Assembly: GCF_014270105.1 (NCBI RefSeq) | Contig: NZ_JACNMF010000003.1 | Location: 558,001-622,000 of the forward strand | Direction of reading: 5' to 3' | DNA: 64,000 nt | DNA from: Hyunsoonleella aquatilis | GTDB lineage: Bacteria; Bacteroidota; Bacteroidia; Flavobacteriales; Flavobacteriaceae | Part shown: positions 35,822 through 46,145 of the stretch, piece after piece | Layout: each line of letters begins with the position of its first letter | Position numbering within the stretch: the first letter of the stretch is position 1 | Notes under the pieces: model-generated | Database searches by the model: none | What the model was told of the DNA's origin: nothing | The model's input: the letters and a program-made list of their open reading frames with translations, nothing else | Translations under genes and position numbers: made by a program

Positions 35822-36844
35822 ATGAAAATTTTAGTCACTGGAGCCGCCGGATTTATTGGTTTTCACACTTCCAAGGCACTATTAGAAAATGGCCACACAG
35901 TTGTTGGTTTAGATAACATCAATGATTATTACGATGTTAACCTAAAATATGCCAGGTTGAAAGAGCTGGGCATTTCAAGAAATGAAGCAGAAATCTTCGC
36001 AAATAAATGCATAAGCCAAACCTATGAAGATTTTTACTTTGTTAGGATGAATCTTGAAGACCGCAAGGAACTTCCTAAATTGTTCAACTCAGAAGGCTTC
36101 GATATCGTTTGTAATTTGGGCGCTCAGGCCGGAGTAAGATATAGTTTGGAAAACCCTGAAACCTATATGGACTCCAATTTAGTCGGGTTTTTAAATATTC
36201 TAGAATGTTGCAGGAACTATAACATAAAACACCTAGTATACGCCAGTAGTTCCAGTGTTTATGGACTGAATAAAAAGATTCCATTCTCAACATCTGATAA
36301 TGTAGACAATCCTATAAGCCTATATGCGGCCACAAAAAAAGGCAACGAATTAATGGCACACACTTATAGCCATTTATTCAAGTTACCCACTACGGGACTA
36401 AGGTTTTTTACAGTTTATGGGCCATGGGGAAGGCCGGATATGGCCATGTTCCTGTTCACAGATGCCATAGTAAACCATAAACCTATTAAAGTATTTAACT
36501 ATGGGAAGATGGAACGTGACTTTACATACATTGATGATATAGTTGAGGGAGTGGTCAGGATAATCGAAAAACCGCAGACTGAAAGAATTAATAACAATGA
36601 ATTCTATAAAATCTATAATATAGGCAATAACAATTCTGTTAAGCTCATGGATTTTATTGAGGAAATTGAGGCTAATGTTAAAAAAGAAGCCCAAAAGGAA
36701 ATGATGCCCATACAGCCCGGTGACGTTGAAAGAACATGGGCCAACGTAGATGATTTAATAGATGATTACAATTATAGACCAAATACATCTATAGGTGACG
36801 GTGTAAAATCTTTTGTTGATTGGTATCAAAACTATTATAAATGA
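35822..36844 (+). CDS. UDP-glucuronate 4-epimerase-like enzyme
   Basis: Extended SDR, 340 residues, converting UDP-glucuronate to UDP-galacturonate. Rossmann motif TGAAGFIGFH near 6-15, DNINDYYDVNLKYARL typical of uronate epimerases, SSSSVYG, and the catalytic YAATKK. The GLRFFTVYGPWGRPDMA segment is characteristic. Together with Ugd (37999) it gives a route from UDP-Glc to UDP-GalA, the sugar that a PL1-type lyase would recognise. Confidence 0.9.
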   Translation: MKILVTGAAGFIGFHTSKALLENGHTVVGLDNINDYYDVNLKYARLKELGISRNEAEIFANKCISQTYEDFYFVRMNLEDRKELPKLFNSEGFDIVCNLGAQAGVRYSLENPETYMDSNLVGFLNILECCRNYNIKHLVYASSSSVYGLNKKIPFSTSDNVDNPISLYAATKKGNELMAHTYSHLFKLPTTGLRFFTVYGPWGRPDMAMFLFTDAIVNHKPIKVFNYGKMERDFTYIDDIVEGVVRIIEKPQTERINNNEFYKIYNIGNNNSVKLMDFIEEIEANVKKEAQKEMMPIQPGDVERTWANVDDLIDDYNYRPNTSIGDGVKSFVDWYQNYYK

Positions 36845-36868
36845 ATTTTAAATAGTTGAAAAACATAG

Positions 36869-36882
36869 TTTTATCGATAAAA
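36869..36882. repeat. 14-bp palindrome
   Basis: TTTTATCGATAAAA, perfectly self-complementary, 25 bases after the epimerase stop codon and about 65 bases before the next promoter. It could be an operator; it lacks a loop for a good terminator. Confidence 0.35.
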
Positions 36883-36947
36883 TTAACCTTAACCTGCCTC
36901 TGAGTGATTTTTATCGTGAAAAACTATTACTTAGTATAATAATATAC

Positions 36948-36975
36948 TTTGTTTAGATATTTTTTCACATCTTTG
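36948..36975 (+). promoter_or_regulatory. promoter of the nucleotide-sugar/polymer operon
   Basis: TTTG (36948-36951), a 16-base spacer, and CATCTTTG (36968-36975), close to the flavobacterial consensus. The likely start codon is 31 bases downstream. It would drive the long rightward run of genes to 52.8 kb. Confidence 0.45.
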
Positions 36976-37005
36976 CGCAACCTATTAACAAATAACCCAA
37001 ATCGA

Positions 37006-37989
37006 ATGATAGAAATACTGCGCGACAAAACCGTATTAGTTACTGGTGGAGCAGGATTTATAGGATCTAACCTTTGCGAAACCCTTTTATCCAATAATAT
37101 AAAGACTGTTTGCTTAGACAACTTTGCTACCGGAAAGCACGAAAACATTGAGCCTTTTTTAAAAAATCCTCTTTTCAAACTGATTGAAGGAGATATTAGG
37201 AAACTTGAAGATTGCCACACGGCTTGCGAAAAAGTAGACTATGTGCTGCACCAGGCTGCATTGGGTTCTGTACCTCGTTCCATAAACGATCCCATTACTA
37301 CCAACGACGTAAACGTCTCCGGCTTTTTAAATATGTTGGTAGCATCAAGAGATGCAGGTGTTACTCGTTTTGTTTACGCTGCAAGCTCCTCTACTTATGG
37401 CGATTCGGAATCTTTACCTAAAGTTGAAGATAAAATTGGAAGACCGTTATCTCCTTATGCCATAACGAAATATGTAAATGAGCTTTATGCTGATATTTTC
37501 CACAAAACCTATGGTTTAGACACTATCGGATTGCGCTATTTCAATGTTTTTGGCAGAAGGCAAGATCCAAACGGGGCTTATGCCGCGGTAATTCCTAAAT
37601 TCGTGCAACAATATATCAAGCACGAATCTCCATATATCAACGGAGATGGCTCGTATTCAAGGGATTTCACCTATATTGACAATGTAGTTCAAATGAATAT
37701 AAAAGCCTTAACCACTCAGAATAAAGAGGCTTTAAACACTGTGTACAATGTAGCCTATGGGGAGCGTACCACGTTAACCGAACTGACATCGCTTTTAAAG
37801 GAATATCTTTCTGAATTTGATGCTAAAATCAAAGATGTTGAAGTAAAATACAGGGAAAACAGAGTTGGGGATATCCCCCATTCCCTGGCATCATTAGAAA
37901 AAGCTAAAACATTACTTAATTATAACCCAAAATACGATATCAGCGGCGGATTGAAAGAAGCTGTTTCCTGGTATTGGAACAACCTATAA
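37006..37989 (+). CDS. WbpP/TviC-like UDP-N-acetylglucosamine 4-epimerase
   Basis: Extended SDR, 327 residues from ATG 37006 ([22 protein letters not shown]). A reading from 36949 would add 19 residues that overlap the promoter. Motifs: [40 protein letters not shown] and [19 protein letters not shown], matching the WbpP/TviC group that interconverts UDP-GlcNAc and UDP-GalNAc or their uronic acids. Followed after 9 bases by ugd. Confidence 0.9.
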   Translation: MIEILRDKTVLVTGGAGFIGSNLCETLLSNNIKTVCLDNFATGKHENIEPFLKNPLFKLIEGDIRKLEDCHTACEKVDYVLHQAALGSVPRSINDPITTNDVNVSGFLNMLVASRDAGVTRFVYAASSSTYGDSESLPKVEDKIGRPLSPYAITKYVNELYADIFHKTYGLDTIGLRYFNVFGRRQDPNGAYAAVIPKFVQQYIKHESPYINGDGSYSRDFTYIDNVVQMNIKALTTQNKEALNTVYNVAYGERTTLTELTSLLKEYLSEFDAKIKDVEVKYRENRVGDIPHSLASLEKAKTLLNYNPKYDISGGLKEAVSWYWNNL

Positions 37990-37998
37990 ACTTATAAA

Positions 37999-39378
37999 AT
38001 GACTGTAAAGAACATTTGTTGCATTGGGGCCGGCTATGTCGGCGGGCCTACTATGGCCGTAATCGCAAAGAAAAACCCAAACATTAAAGTCACCATTGTG
38101 GATATTAACGCAGAAAGAATTGCGGCTTGGAACAATGCCGACTTATCCAAACTACCGGTATACGAACCTGGTTTGGCCGATATCGTTAAGGAAACCCGGA
38201 ATAAAAACCTGTTTTTTTCCACAAACGTCGATGCTGCGATCGATAATTCTGAAATGATTTTCATTTCGGTAAACACACCGACCAAAACATACGGTAAAGG
38301 AAAAGGCATGGCTGCCGATTTAAAATATGTGGAACTGTGTGCCAGAAAAATTGCCGAAGTTGCAAAAACGGACAAGATTGTAGTCGAAAAATCTACTTTG
38401 CCAGTAAGAACTGCCGAAGCCATCAAAAGCATTTTGCACAATACAGGAAATGGGATCAATTTTCATATACTTTCTAATCCTGAATTTTTGGCCGAAGGTA
38501 CCGCAGTGCAGGACTTGCTAAGTCCGGATAGGGTATTGATCGGTGGTGAATCTAAAGCAGCAATTGGCAGCTTGTCAAAAGTTTACGGAAGCTGGGTTTC
38601 GGATGATAAGATATTAACCACTAACCTGTGGTCTTCAGAGTTGTCAAAATTAACGGCCAATGCCTTTTTAGCACAACGTGTGTCTTCCATAAATGCCATT
38701 TCCGAACTATGTGAACATACAGAGGCTAACGTCAACGAAGTTGCAAAAGCCATTGGCATGGACTCCAGAATTGGTCCGAAATTTTTAAAAGCTTCCGTTG
38801 GATTTGGAGGTTCGTGCTTTCAAAAGGATATTTTAAACTTGGTATATATCGCCAGAAGTTATGGCCTTCAGGAAGTTGCCGATTATTGGGAACAAGTGGT
38901 GATTATGAACGACCACCAAAAAAGACGCTTTTCTGATAACCTGATTAAAACACTTTATAATACCGTTTCGGGCAAAAAAATTGCAATGTTGGGCTGGGCC
39001 TTTAAAAAGGACACCAATGATACAAGGGAATCCGCCGCTATTTATGTAGCAGATCATTTGCTAAACGAACAAGCGCGAATCGCAGTTTATGACCCTCAAG
39101 TTTCGGAGCAAAAAGTTCTTGCCGACCTTAACTATTTGAACACGAGAACTGAAGAAGAAAATGCTTCGGGAATCACCAGTACTTTATCACCTTATGAAAC
39201 CATGGAAGATGCCCACGCCGTAGCCATTATGACAGAATGGGATGAATTTAAGGATTACGACTGGCAAAAAATATATGATAACATGAAAAAACCTGCCTTT
39301 GTTTTTGACGGCAGGAGTTTATTGGATAAAGATAAAATGAATCAAATCGGATTTGAATACTATTCTATCGGACAATAA
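37999..39378 (+). CDS. ugd: UDP-glucose 6-dehydrogenase
   Basis: Two-step NAD-dependent oxidation of UDP-Glc to UDP-glucuronate. 459 residues, the longer type similar to eukaryotic UGDH: NAD site [10 protein letters not shown] near 7-16, [21 protein letters not shown], and the catalytic Cys in [10 protein letters not shown] near 275. Supplies UDP-GlcA for the polymer and the 4-epimerase. Seven bases separate it from the second dehydrogenase. Confidence 0.95.
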   Translation: MTVKNICCIGAGYVGGPTMAVIAKKNPNIKVTIVDINAERIAAWNNADLSKLPVYEPGLADIVKETRNKNLFFSTNVDAAIDNSEMIFISVNTPTKTYGKGKGMAADLKYVELCARKIAEVAKTDKIVVEKSTLPVRTAEAIKSILHNTGNGINFHILSNPEFLAEGTAVQDLLSPDRVLIGGESKAAIGSLSKVYGSWVSDDKILTTNLWSSELSKLTANAFLAQRVSSINAISELCEHTEANVNEVAKAIGMDSRIGPKFLKASVGFGGSCFQKDILNLVYIARSYGLQEVADYWEQVVIMNDHQKRRFSDNLIKTLYNTVSGKKIAMLGWAFKKDTNDTRESAAIYVADHLLNEQARIAVYDPQVSEQKVLADLNYLNTRTEEENASGITSTLSPYETMEDAHAVAIMTEWDEFKDYDWQKIYDNMKKPAFVFDGRSLLDKDKMNQIGFEYYSIGQ

Positions 39379-39385
39379 TACTATT

Positions 39386-40663
39386 ATGAAAAAAGATAAA
39401 ATTGCAGTTATAGGCCTAGGATATGTTGGCCTGCCTTTAGCCCGGCTTTTTGCAACAAAATATTCTGTTGTAGGTTTTGATATCAACAAGAGCAGAGTTG
39501 CAGAACTTATGAAAGGAGAGGACGCTACTCTTGAGATTGAATCCTCAGTTCTAAAATCAGTTTTAAAGGACACCCCTGATTATAAAATTGGACTATACTG
39601 CTCTGCAAACCTTGACGATATAAAGGATTGCAACTATTACGTGGTTACCGTACCCACTCCAATAGACAAAAATAACAGGCCAGATTTAACACCTTTGTAT
39701 AAATCAAGCGAAACAGTGGGCAAAGTGCTCAAAAAGGGAGATATCGTAATATACGAATCTACTGTATATCCTGGTGTTACCGAAGATGAATGTATCCCCG
39801 TACTGGAAAAAGTTAGCGGCCTGAAATTTAACGAAGATTTCTTTGCGGGCTACTCTCCAGAGCGTATTAACCCGGGAGACAAATTGCATACGGTTGATAA
39901 AATTTTGAAAGTAACCGCTGGGTCTACTCCGGAAATAGGAAAAAAAGTAGATGCGCTCTATGCAAGCGTCATCACAGCCGGGACACACTTAGCACCAACA
40001 ATAAAAGTTGCAGAAGCGGCAAAAGTTATTGAAAATTCGCAAAGGGATATAAATATTGCCTTTGTAAATGAACTGGCCAAAATATTTAATTTGTTGGATA
40101 TTGACACCCATTCAGTTTTAGAAGCTGCCGGTACAAAATGGAATTTCTTGCCGTTTAAGCCGGGGCTAGTTGGTGGGCACTGTATTGGTGTTGACCCTTA
40201 TTATCTAGCGCAAAAGGCACAGGAAGTAGGTTACCATCCCGAAATTATTTTGGCGGGAAGACGTGTTAACGACGGAATGGGTGAATATGTGGCATCCGAG
40301 ATCATTAAGCTTATGGTGAAAAATGATATCAGAATTAAAGGAGCCAAGATTTTGGCCTTGGGTATTACCTTCAAAGAAAACTGTCCGGACGTAAGGAACA
40401 CTAAAGCCGTGGATGTCATTAACCAACTTAAAAGTTATGATACGGAGGTAACTGTTTACGATCCTTGGGCAAATCCAGAGGAAGTAATGCGCGAATATAA
40501 CCTAACAACCGTAAAAGAATTCCTGGCTGAAAAATATGACGCCATAGTCCTTACCGTGGCCCATAAGGAATATTTAGATTTGAATTTAAGTGATTATATA
40601 AAACCAAACGGAATTATTTATGATGTAAAAGGCATTATAAAGGACCATCACGGACGCCTATAA
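39386..40663 (+). CDS. WbpO/TviB-like nucleotide-sugar dehydrogenase
   Basis: NAD-dependent oxidation of a UDP-N-acetylhexosamine (GalNAc or GlcNAc) to its uronic acid. 425 residues from ATG 39386 ([20 protein letters not shown]), preferred over an upstream in-frame start at 39353 inside ugd. The catalytic Cys is in [15 protein letters not shown]. With the WbpP/TviC-like epimerase it forms the pair used for Vi antigen and GalNAcA-containing O antigens. Confidence 0.92.
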   Translation: MKKDKIAVIGLGYVGLPLARLFATKYSVVGFDINKSRVAELMKGEDATLEIESSVLKSVLKDTPDYKIGLYCSANLDDIKDCNYYVVTVPTPIDKNNRPDLTPLYKSSETVGKVLKKGDIVIYESTVYPGVTEDECIPVLEKVSGLKFNEDFFAGYSPERINPGDKLHTVDKILKVTAGSTPEIGKKVDALYASVITAGTHLAPTIKVAEAAKVIENSQRDINIAFVNELAKIFNLLDIDTHSVLEAAGTKWNFLPFKPGLVGGHCIGVDPYYLAQKAQEVGYHPEIILAGRRVNDGMGEYVASEIIKLMVKNDIRIKGAKILALGITFKENCPDVRNTKAVDVINQLKSYDTEVTVYDPWANPEEVMREYNLTTVKEFLAEKYDAIVLTVAHKEYLDLNLSDYIKPNGIIYDVKGIIKDHHGRL

Positions 40664-40709
40664 CCTACTGGTACTTTTTTTATTTCCCCAAATTCCGTAA
40701 ACGCAAAAA

Positions 40710-41651
40710 ATGAAACCTTTAGTTAGCATTATTGTACCCGTATATAACGTAGAACCCTACCTACGAAGATGTCTCGATTCCATGGCGAACCAAACTTACA
40801 GGAATCTGGAAATTGTTTTAGTAAATGACGGTTCCACTGACAACAGCAAATCAATATGTGAGCAATATGCTTCAAAGGATTCAAGAATCATTGTACTCAA
40901 TCAAAAAAACAGCGGTTCCAGTATTGCGAGAAATAATGGCCTTGATGTAGCTCAAGGAGATATTATCTGTTTTGTGGATAGCGATGACCATATTGACGTC
41001 TCAATGCTGGACGAGATGGTTCATTTTATGAAAAAAAATGATCTAGATGTCGTTGAAATCGATCCTAGGACTGAAAAACCTTCATCTCATGATATTGAAC
41101 GTCGGATTGAAGACACACTCTCGGCAACCAAAAGAATCATTGCTTCGACTGGGTTTTCTGTTTGGAGAAGGATTTACAAAAGAAAACTGGTTGAAGGACT
41201 TCGATTTATTCCTGGTATAATACATCAGGATGTGTATTATACAATTGATGTCCTAAACCGCATCTCCAAACTTGGATATATAAAAAGCCCTCTTTATCTC
41301 TACAATACGGACAACTTAAGTGTTATCAGAAGCAAGTACACTACCGAAAAGATAAAAGCAGGAATTCGGGCTACAGAGTATATCATGAAAAATACCCCGA
41401 AAATACCTGAATTGAATCAGGTAATTAATAATTACGTAACGTATTATTACACAGACCACTTTTTCCTATTGAGCAGAAATACACATGTCGACCCCGATCT
41501 TAGCTATCGAAAAAAGATCAAAAAAGAAATTTTCAGAACATCAAGTAGTGCCAATAAAAATTTACGGACTACCATGGTGAAAATCCTCCCAATCAGAATT
41601 ATGGAAGTAATTTCACGATTTGGAGTGTCCTTTAAAAAATTTAAAACTTAA
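40710..41651 (+). CDS. glycosyltransferase family 2
   Basis: Cytoplasmic GT-A fold transferase, 313 residues. SIIVPVYNVEPYLRRCLDS at the start, VNDGSTDNS, and the metal-binding CFVDSDDHID near 92. The acceptor-binding region (about 150-250) and a basic C-terminus follow. It adds one sugar of the repeat unit; specificity cannot be read. It ends 2 bases before the flippase gene. Confidence 0.9.
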   Translation: MKPLVSIIVPVYNVEPYLRRCLDSMANQTYRNLEIVLVNDGSTDNSKSICEQYASKDSRIIVLNQKNSGSSIARNNGLDVAQGDIICFVDSDDHIDVSMLDEMVHFMKKNDLDVVEIDPRTEKPSSHDIERRIEDTLSATKRIIASTGFSVWRRIYKRKLVEGLRFIPGIIHQDVYYTIDVLNRISKLGYIKSPLYLYNTDNLSVIRSKYTTEKIKAGIRATEYIMKNTPKIPELNQVINNYVTYYYTDHFFLLSRNTHVDPDLSYRKKIKKEIFRTSSSANKNLRTTMVKILPIRIMEVISRFGVSFKKFKT

Positions 41652-41653
41652 AA

Positions 41654-43189
41654 ATGTCTAGGTTAAACTTAACAGTAAAAAATGGATGGATAGCCCTTGT
41701 CTTTCAGTTGGGTTATATTGTCGTTCAGTTTTTTTCCCGAGACATATTTTTGGACAACTTAGGTGATGAATTCATCGGTTCGGAGGGCACATTAAAAAGC
41801 ATGCTGATGTTTTTAAATTTATCCGAACTAGGAATAGGCACAGCCATTGGGTTTGCTCTTTACAATCCTATTTTCAATAACGAAAGGGATAAAATAAATG
41901 AAATCATTGGTTATCTAGGTTACCTTTACAAGAAAATTGGCCTGTTCATTTTAATAGGAGGTGTAACATTGGCACTTTTCTTTCCGCTATTTTTTAAGAA
42001 TACTGATATGAACATTGGAGTAATTATATTCCTGTTCTTCTCCCTTCTGGTCGGGAATTTGATCAACTACTTTTTTACCTACCACATGTTTCTGCTTGAA
42101 GCAGATCAAAAATCATATGTTAATGTTACCATTGGGACTACCTCCTATATTTTAAAACTGGTAATACAATGTATTGTACTTATCTATTTTGAAAGTGTCA
42201 TACTGTGGATTAGTACTGAGTTGTTAATCGCGGTACTACAGGTAATTGTGTTGAGGATGAAAATTAAGCAGATTTATCCATGGCTAGCTTTCAATTACAA
42301 GGTAGATGATGATGTAAAAACAAGAAATAAATACATTCTTCGAAAGATAAAACAAGTAAGCTTCCACAAATTCGGCAGCTTTGTGTCAACCGGAACTGAT
42401 AATATTTTGATATTCGCTTTGATTAACCCGGCAACGGTAGCTTACGTAGGCAATTATCAAATGGTAATGGGCAACGTCAATATTTTGGTCAGCAAGTTAT
42501 TTAGCGGCACCAATGCCAGTGTAGGCAATCTGGTTGCGGAAAATGATATAAACAACATGCTAAAGGTTTTCTGGGAAATGATGGCCCTTCGCTTTTTCTT
42601 TGCAGGAACCACTTCCCTTTTGATTTATGTTGGCCTAGACGATTTTATCATTTTATGGCTGGGCGAAAAGTATTTGTTATCGCCAAACATTCTATTAGCT
42701 TTGGCAATCATATTTTTTATTTTGCAGGTAAGGCAACCTGTTGATAGTTTTAAGCAGGCATACGGACTTTATGATGATATCTGGTCTCCTGTGGTGCAGA
42801 GTGTCATAAATTTACTTTTATCCGTTATTTTTGTGCTGAAATATGGTATAATTGGTGTTTTTATGGGCACAATAATAAGTCAGATTGCAATTGTAATGCT
42901 TTGGAGGCCTTACTATCTTTTTGCCAAGGGTTTCAATTTGAACTCCGTGGTGTATTGGAAAGGATTTAGCCTGCATTTGGTTTACTTTGTGCTCGCAAGT
43001 AGCCTGTTTTATTTTATATTCCATTTATTTGATACCTCAAGAAGCGAAAACATTTTGATGTTGATTGTAAAACTGTCCATTTTGGGGGCAGCTTTTCTAT
43101 GTATTTATCTTATAGTTTTAAGGCTGTTCAGTAAAGGATTTAAAGATTTGATAAATAGATTATATTCGCTTGTAAGAGCAAAAATTTAG
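41654..43189 (+). CDS. wzx: Wzx-type flippase
   Basis: A 511-residue polytopic membrane protein, about 12-14 helices, of the polysaccharide-specific MATE-like/Wzx group. It would flip the undecaprenyl-linked repeat unit to the periplasm. Family assignment rests on the hydropathy pattern, the N-terminal FQLGYIVVQFFSRDIFLDNLG-type opening and context between a glycosyltransferase and the polymerase. Confidence 0.87.
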   Translation: MSRLNLTVKNGWIALVFQLGYIVVQFFSRDIFLDNLGDEFIGSEGTLKSMLMFLNLSELGIGTAIGFALYNPIFNNERDKINEIIGYLGYLYKKIGLFILIGGVTLALFFPLFFKNTDMNIGVIIFLFFSLLVGNLINYFFTYHMFLLEADQKSYVNVTIGTTSYILKLVIQCIVLIYFESVILWISTELLIAVLQVIVLRMKIKQIYPWLAFNYKVDDDVKTRNKYILRKIKQVSFHKFGSFVSTGTDNILIFALINPATVAYVGNYQMVMGNVNILVSKLFSGTNASVGNLVAENDINNMLKVFWEMMALRFFFAGTTSLLIYVGLDDFIILWLGEKYLLSPNILLALAIIFFILQVRQPVDSFKQAYGLYDDIWSPVVQSVINLLLSVIFVLKYGIIGVFMGTIISQIAIVMLWRPYYLFAKGFNLNSVVYWKGFSLHLVYFVLASSLFYFIFHLFDTSRSENILMLIVKLSILGAAFLCIYLIVLRLFSKGFKDLINRLYSLVRAKI

Positions 43190-43226
43190 AACAACAGGAG
43201 CATTACTGCGAAAAAAATTTTATGAA

Positions 43227-44429
43227 ATGAAATATATCTTAGGCACCCTTCTGATTTTGTTTGCTTCATATGCCGATATTTTTCTTCATCGTATCCATAT
43301 CATTCCGGTGCCTCCGGCTTCTTTTCTAATCCCTCTATTTTTTGGACTGTTTATAATGAACTATTCCATTAAGGACTTTTCAAACACCTTTAAAAGCCAC
43401 AGCTTCAAATTTCTGCTTTTTATTATAATAATTTCAATTGTCTACTCGGCATTAACTAGAGCGGAGATGTTTATAATTACTCAGGAAATTGTATTAAATA
43501 TCATTACGTTGATTTTATACTCCTTTGCCCTTCATTTTTTTACCGTTGAAAGCAAAGAAAAGGTGCTTTTCGTTGTTGGCGGAGCCTTGCTGGTTTTAGG
43601 AGGAAGCCTACTGTACGACTTCTTTATCGGCCTACCGGAATACAGCAAAAAATTAAGCGAAGCAGTCAGGAAAGGAGGTTTTGGGGAAAACCCGAACCAG
43701 GCAGCTAGCGGAATTAAGTTTCTGGCACTCTGTGTACTGGTATTGGTCAATAAAAACAAAACTTGGAGGTATTTGGTTATCGTCTTCATGCTAGTTGCCG
43801 TATTCCTTACCCTATCACGAAGCGGCATGGCATCGGTGATTCTTATTTTAATATTTGGAACAATGAACGAATGGAGTTCCGAGTTTAAAATCAAGCCCAG
43901 AACAGTTTTTGTAAGTGGTCTCAAATTAGTTTTGATGATGTCAATCCTTTTTATGGCGCTTGTATCGTTTTCTGAAGTGATTAAAGAGAATTTTCCTGAA
44001 TTTTCAAGAGGAGCGGCCGGTGAAAGAATGGACATGTTTTTGGGCAAAAGCAAGGTTACAATTGATGAGGGCGGAAGAGCTGGCGGAAGGTCTTTATTAT
44101 TGGTAAAATACTGGAATGAATTCCAAGACAATCCTTTAGGTTACGGTACTGGTTATACTGCCGATCAAAGGTTTAACCATCTTAACACGCATAATTATTT
44201 TTTATCATTGGCCGTAAACTTTGGAATTTTGACCCTGATTGTGTTTTTGATTTATTTGGTTTATGGCATCAAACTGGCCTTTGAAACCCCACAGGCCTAC
44301 TATGCTATTTTTGTGGCGCTCATTGTATTTGAAGGGTTTATAGCCCATAATATTTGGTACACCAGAACATTAATAATTTGTTTGGCCTTTTTTGATAGTA
44401 CAATTTACAGGAAAAAAATATATGATTGA
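43227..44429 (+). CDS. wzy: Wzy-type O-antigen/capsule polymerase or ligase
   Basis: A 400-residue polytopic protein with about 10-11 helices and one larger periplasmic loop (about 250-305) carrying Arg and Gly (RGAAGERMDMF, RAGGRSLL), then NPLGYGTGYTA and NTHNYFLSLAVNFG, the O-antigen ligase/polymerase signature. In this Wzx/Wzc/Wza context, polymerase is the best reading. Its stop overlaps the next start by 8 bases. Confidence 0.87.
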   Translation: MKYILGTLLILFASYADIFLHRIHIIPVPPASFLIPLFFGLFIMNYSIKDFSNTFKSHSFKFLLFIIIISIVYSALTRAEMFIITQEIVLNIITLILYSFALHFFTVESKEKVLFVVGGALLVLGGSLLYDFFIGLPEYSKKLSEAVRKGGFGENPNQAASGIKFLALCVLVLVNKNKTWRYLVIVFMLVAVFLTLSRSGMASVILILIFGTMNEWSSEFKIKPRTVFVSGLKLVLMMSILFMALVSFSEVIKENFPEFSRGAAGERMDMFLGKSKVTIDEGGRAGGRSLLLVKYWNEFQDNPLGYGTGYTADQRFNHLNTHNYFLSLAVNFGILTLIVFLIYLVYGIKLAFETPQAYYAIFVALIVFEGFIAHNIWYTRTLIICLAFFDSTIYRKKIYD

Positions 44430-45003
44430 TTCCAAAGAAACATATCATCGTTACTTAAAAGCGGACAAGGTGGCGCTGGGCATGGATAACAATAATTTTG
44501 GGTTCAAGCTGAAGGAGACCTTATTCCCTAATTTGATCTGGTCTTTTCAAAAAAGGCTAAGAAAGATGGAATATTACAGCAACTGCCACAACAAGGGTAT
44601 GACCAAATTATATTTGTACTATTTAAAGTATAGATTTAGAAGGATATCAGTGAAACTCGGGTTTTCAATCCCCATTAATGTTTTTGGACCCGGATTATCC
44701 ATTGTACATTATGGCACTATAGTCATCAACAGCAATGCAAAAGTTGGCAAAAATTGTAGGATTCATGCGTGTACTAATATTGGTGCTTCCGGAGGCACCA
44801 ATAAAGCCCCAATAATTGGTAATAACGTTTACATCGCACCTGGAGCAAAGATTTACGGCGATATAGAAATTGGAAATAACATAGCCATTGGCGCAAATGC
44901 AGTTGTAAATAAATCATTTACCGAAAACGATACAATGCTTGCAGGAAACCCTGCAAAAAAAATAAAGAATATCAATATTAAAAGAATCATAAGACATATT
45001 TAA
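44422..45003 (+). CDS. serine-acetyltransferase-like O-acetyltransferase
   Basis: A 193-residue left-handed beta-helix acetyltransferase of the SAT/CysE group used in polysaccharide clusters. I start at ATG 44422, which overlaps the wzy stop. The N-terminal half is helical; the C-terminal half has hexapeptide repeats (INVFGPGLSIVHYGTIVI, IGNNVYIAPGAKIYGDIEIG) and the CoA end motif AGNPAKKI. Probably O-acetylates a sugar. A role as the missing PglD N-acetyltransferase is possible but the sequence is CysE-like. Confidence 0.87.
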   Translation: MIDSKETYHRYLKADKVALGMDNNNFGFKLKETLFPNLIWSFQKRLRKMEYYSNCHNKGMTKLYLYYLKYRFRRISVKLGFSIPINVFGPGLSIVHYGTIVINSNAKVGKNCRIHACTNIGASGGTNKAPIIGNNVYIAPGAKIYGDIEIGNNIAIGANAVVNKSFTENDTMLAGNPAKKIKNINIKRIIRHI

Positions 45004-45018
45004 TTTCAGAATATAACT

Positions 45019-46110
45019 ATGGTTAAAAAAAACCCAAAGAACACCAAAATTCTCTTTATACTCCCATCCCTAGTAGCAGGAGGGGCAGAAAGGGTTGTAT
45101 CTTTTATTTCCCGAAATCTAAATGAGGAAAAGTTTGAATCTCATCTATTAGTGATAGGTTTTGAAAAAGATTCTGTGTATGATTCTTTGGGTAGTAATGT
45201 TACTTTTCTTAATAAACCAAGAGTGTCTAGCTCCATATTTGCTCTAATTTCTTCTATTTCAAAATTCAAACCCGATATCGTGTTCAGTTGTATGGCACAT
45301 TTGAATATTGTAATGGGGCTTGTCTCGCTATTCTTCCCCAATATTAAGTTTATTGGAAGAGAGGCCACAGTATTAAGTTCTGACAATAGAACTGTCGAGA
45401 ATAAATCTATTATTGTATGGGTCATTCAAAAAATCACCAAAGCTTTATATAGAAAATTAGATTTTCTGGTATGCCAATCATTCGACATGAAAAACGATAT
45501 GATTAAAACTTTTGGTTTTTCTGAGGAAAAGATTGAGGTTATAAACAATCCTATTTCTAGCCTTCCTCCTATTAATACTGAGTATACCTCTAGTAAAAGC
45601 ACTAGACGATTTATAACCGTAGGTCGTTTATCACTAGAAAAAGGACATATTAGATTATTAAAAATCCTATCTAAGGTAAAGTTCGACTACAAATATACGA
45701 TTGTTGGAAATGGCGACCAAAAAGAGGTTTTATTTACAGAAGCTAAAAAGCTTGGCATTTTTGATAAAATAGAGCATATACCATTTACCAGAGAAGTCAA
45801 CAATTATTTGTCTCAACATGATATTTTCTTACAAGGTTCTTATGTAGAGGGCTTTCCTAATGCTGTCCTGGAAAGCTGCGTGGTTGGAACGCCTGTTATT
45901 GGTTTTAATGTTCCTGGGGGAACTAAGGAAATTATTATTAACAATGTTAACGGAAAACTTGTAGAGAATGAAAAAGAATTTCTAAAAGAGCTAAATAAAG
46001 ACTCAAATTACAGCTTTGACAGATTCGAAGTAAGAAAATCTGTTGTCGACAAGTTTAAGAAAGAAAAGATTATGAAGAAATATGAGAATTTGTTTTCTCG
46101 AATGATTTAG
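45019..46110 (+). CDS. glycosyltransferase family 4, copy A
   Basis: GT-B fold, 363 residues. N-terminal FILPSLVAGGAERVVSFI and C-terminal donor site GRLSLEKGHIRLL and EGFPNAVLESCVVG (the E-x7-E pair). Uses a nucleotide sugar to extend the lipid-linked repeat. The DNA is visibly more AT-rich than ugd or wza. Sits 15 bases after the acetyltransferase. Confidence 0.9.
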   Translation: MVKKNPKNTKILFILPSLVAGGAERVVSFISRNLNEEKFESHLLVIGFEKDSVYDSLGSNVTFLNKPRVSSSIFALISSISKFKPDIVFSCMAHLNIVMGLVSLFFPNIKFIGREATVLSSDNRTVENKSIIVWVIQKITKALYRKLDFLVCQSFDMKNDMIKTFGFSEEKIEVINNPISSLPPINTEYTSSKSTRRFITVGRLSLEKGHIRLLKILSKVKFDYKYTIVGNGDQKEVLFTEAKKLGIFDKIEHIPFTREVNNYLSQHDIFLQGSYVEGFPNAVLESCVVGTPVIGFNVPGGTKEIIINNVNGKLVENEKEFLKELNKDSNYSFDRFEVRKSVVDKFKKEKIMKKYENLFSRMI

Positions 46111-46145
46111 TTTTAATTTAAAAAATTTAAATACCCAAATTTATT

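Noticed and set aside
43532-44131. 199-residue open frame antisense to wzy
   Set aside because: It is the shadow of the polymerase gene; no domain, promoter or start signal.
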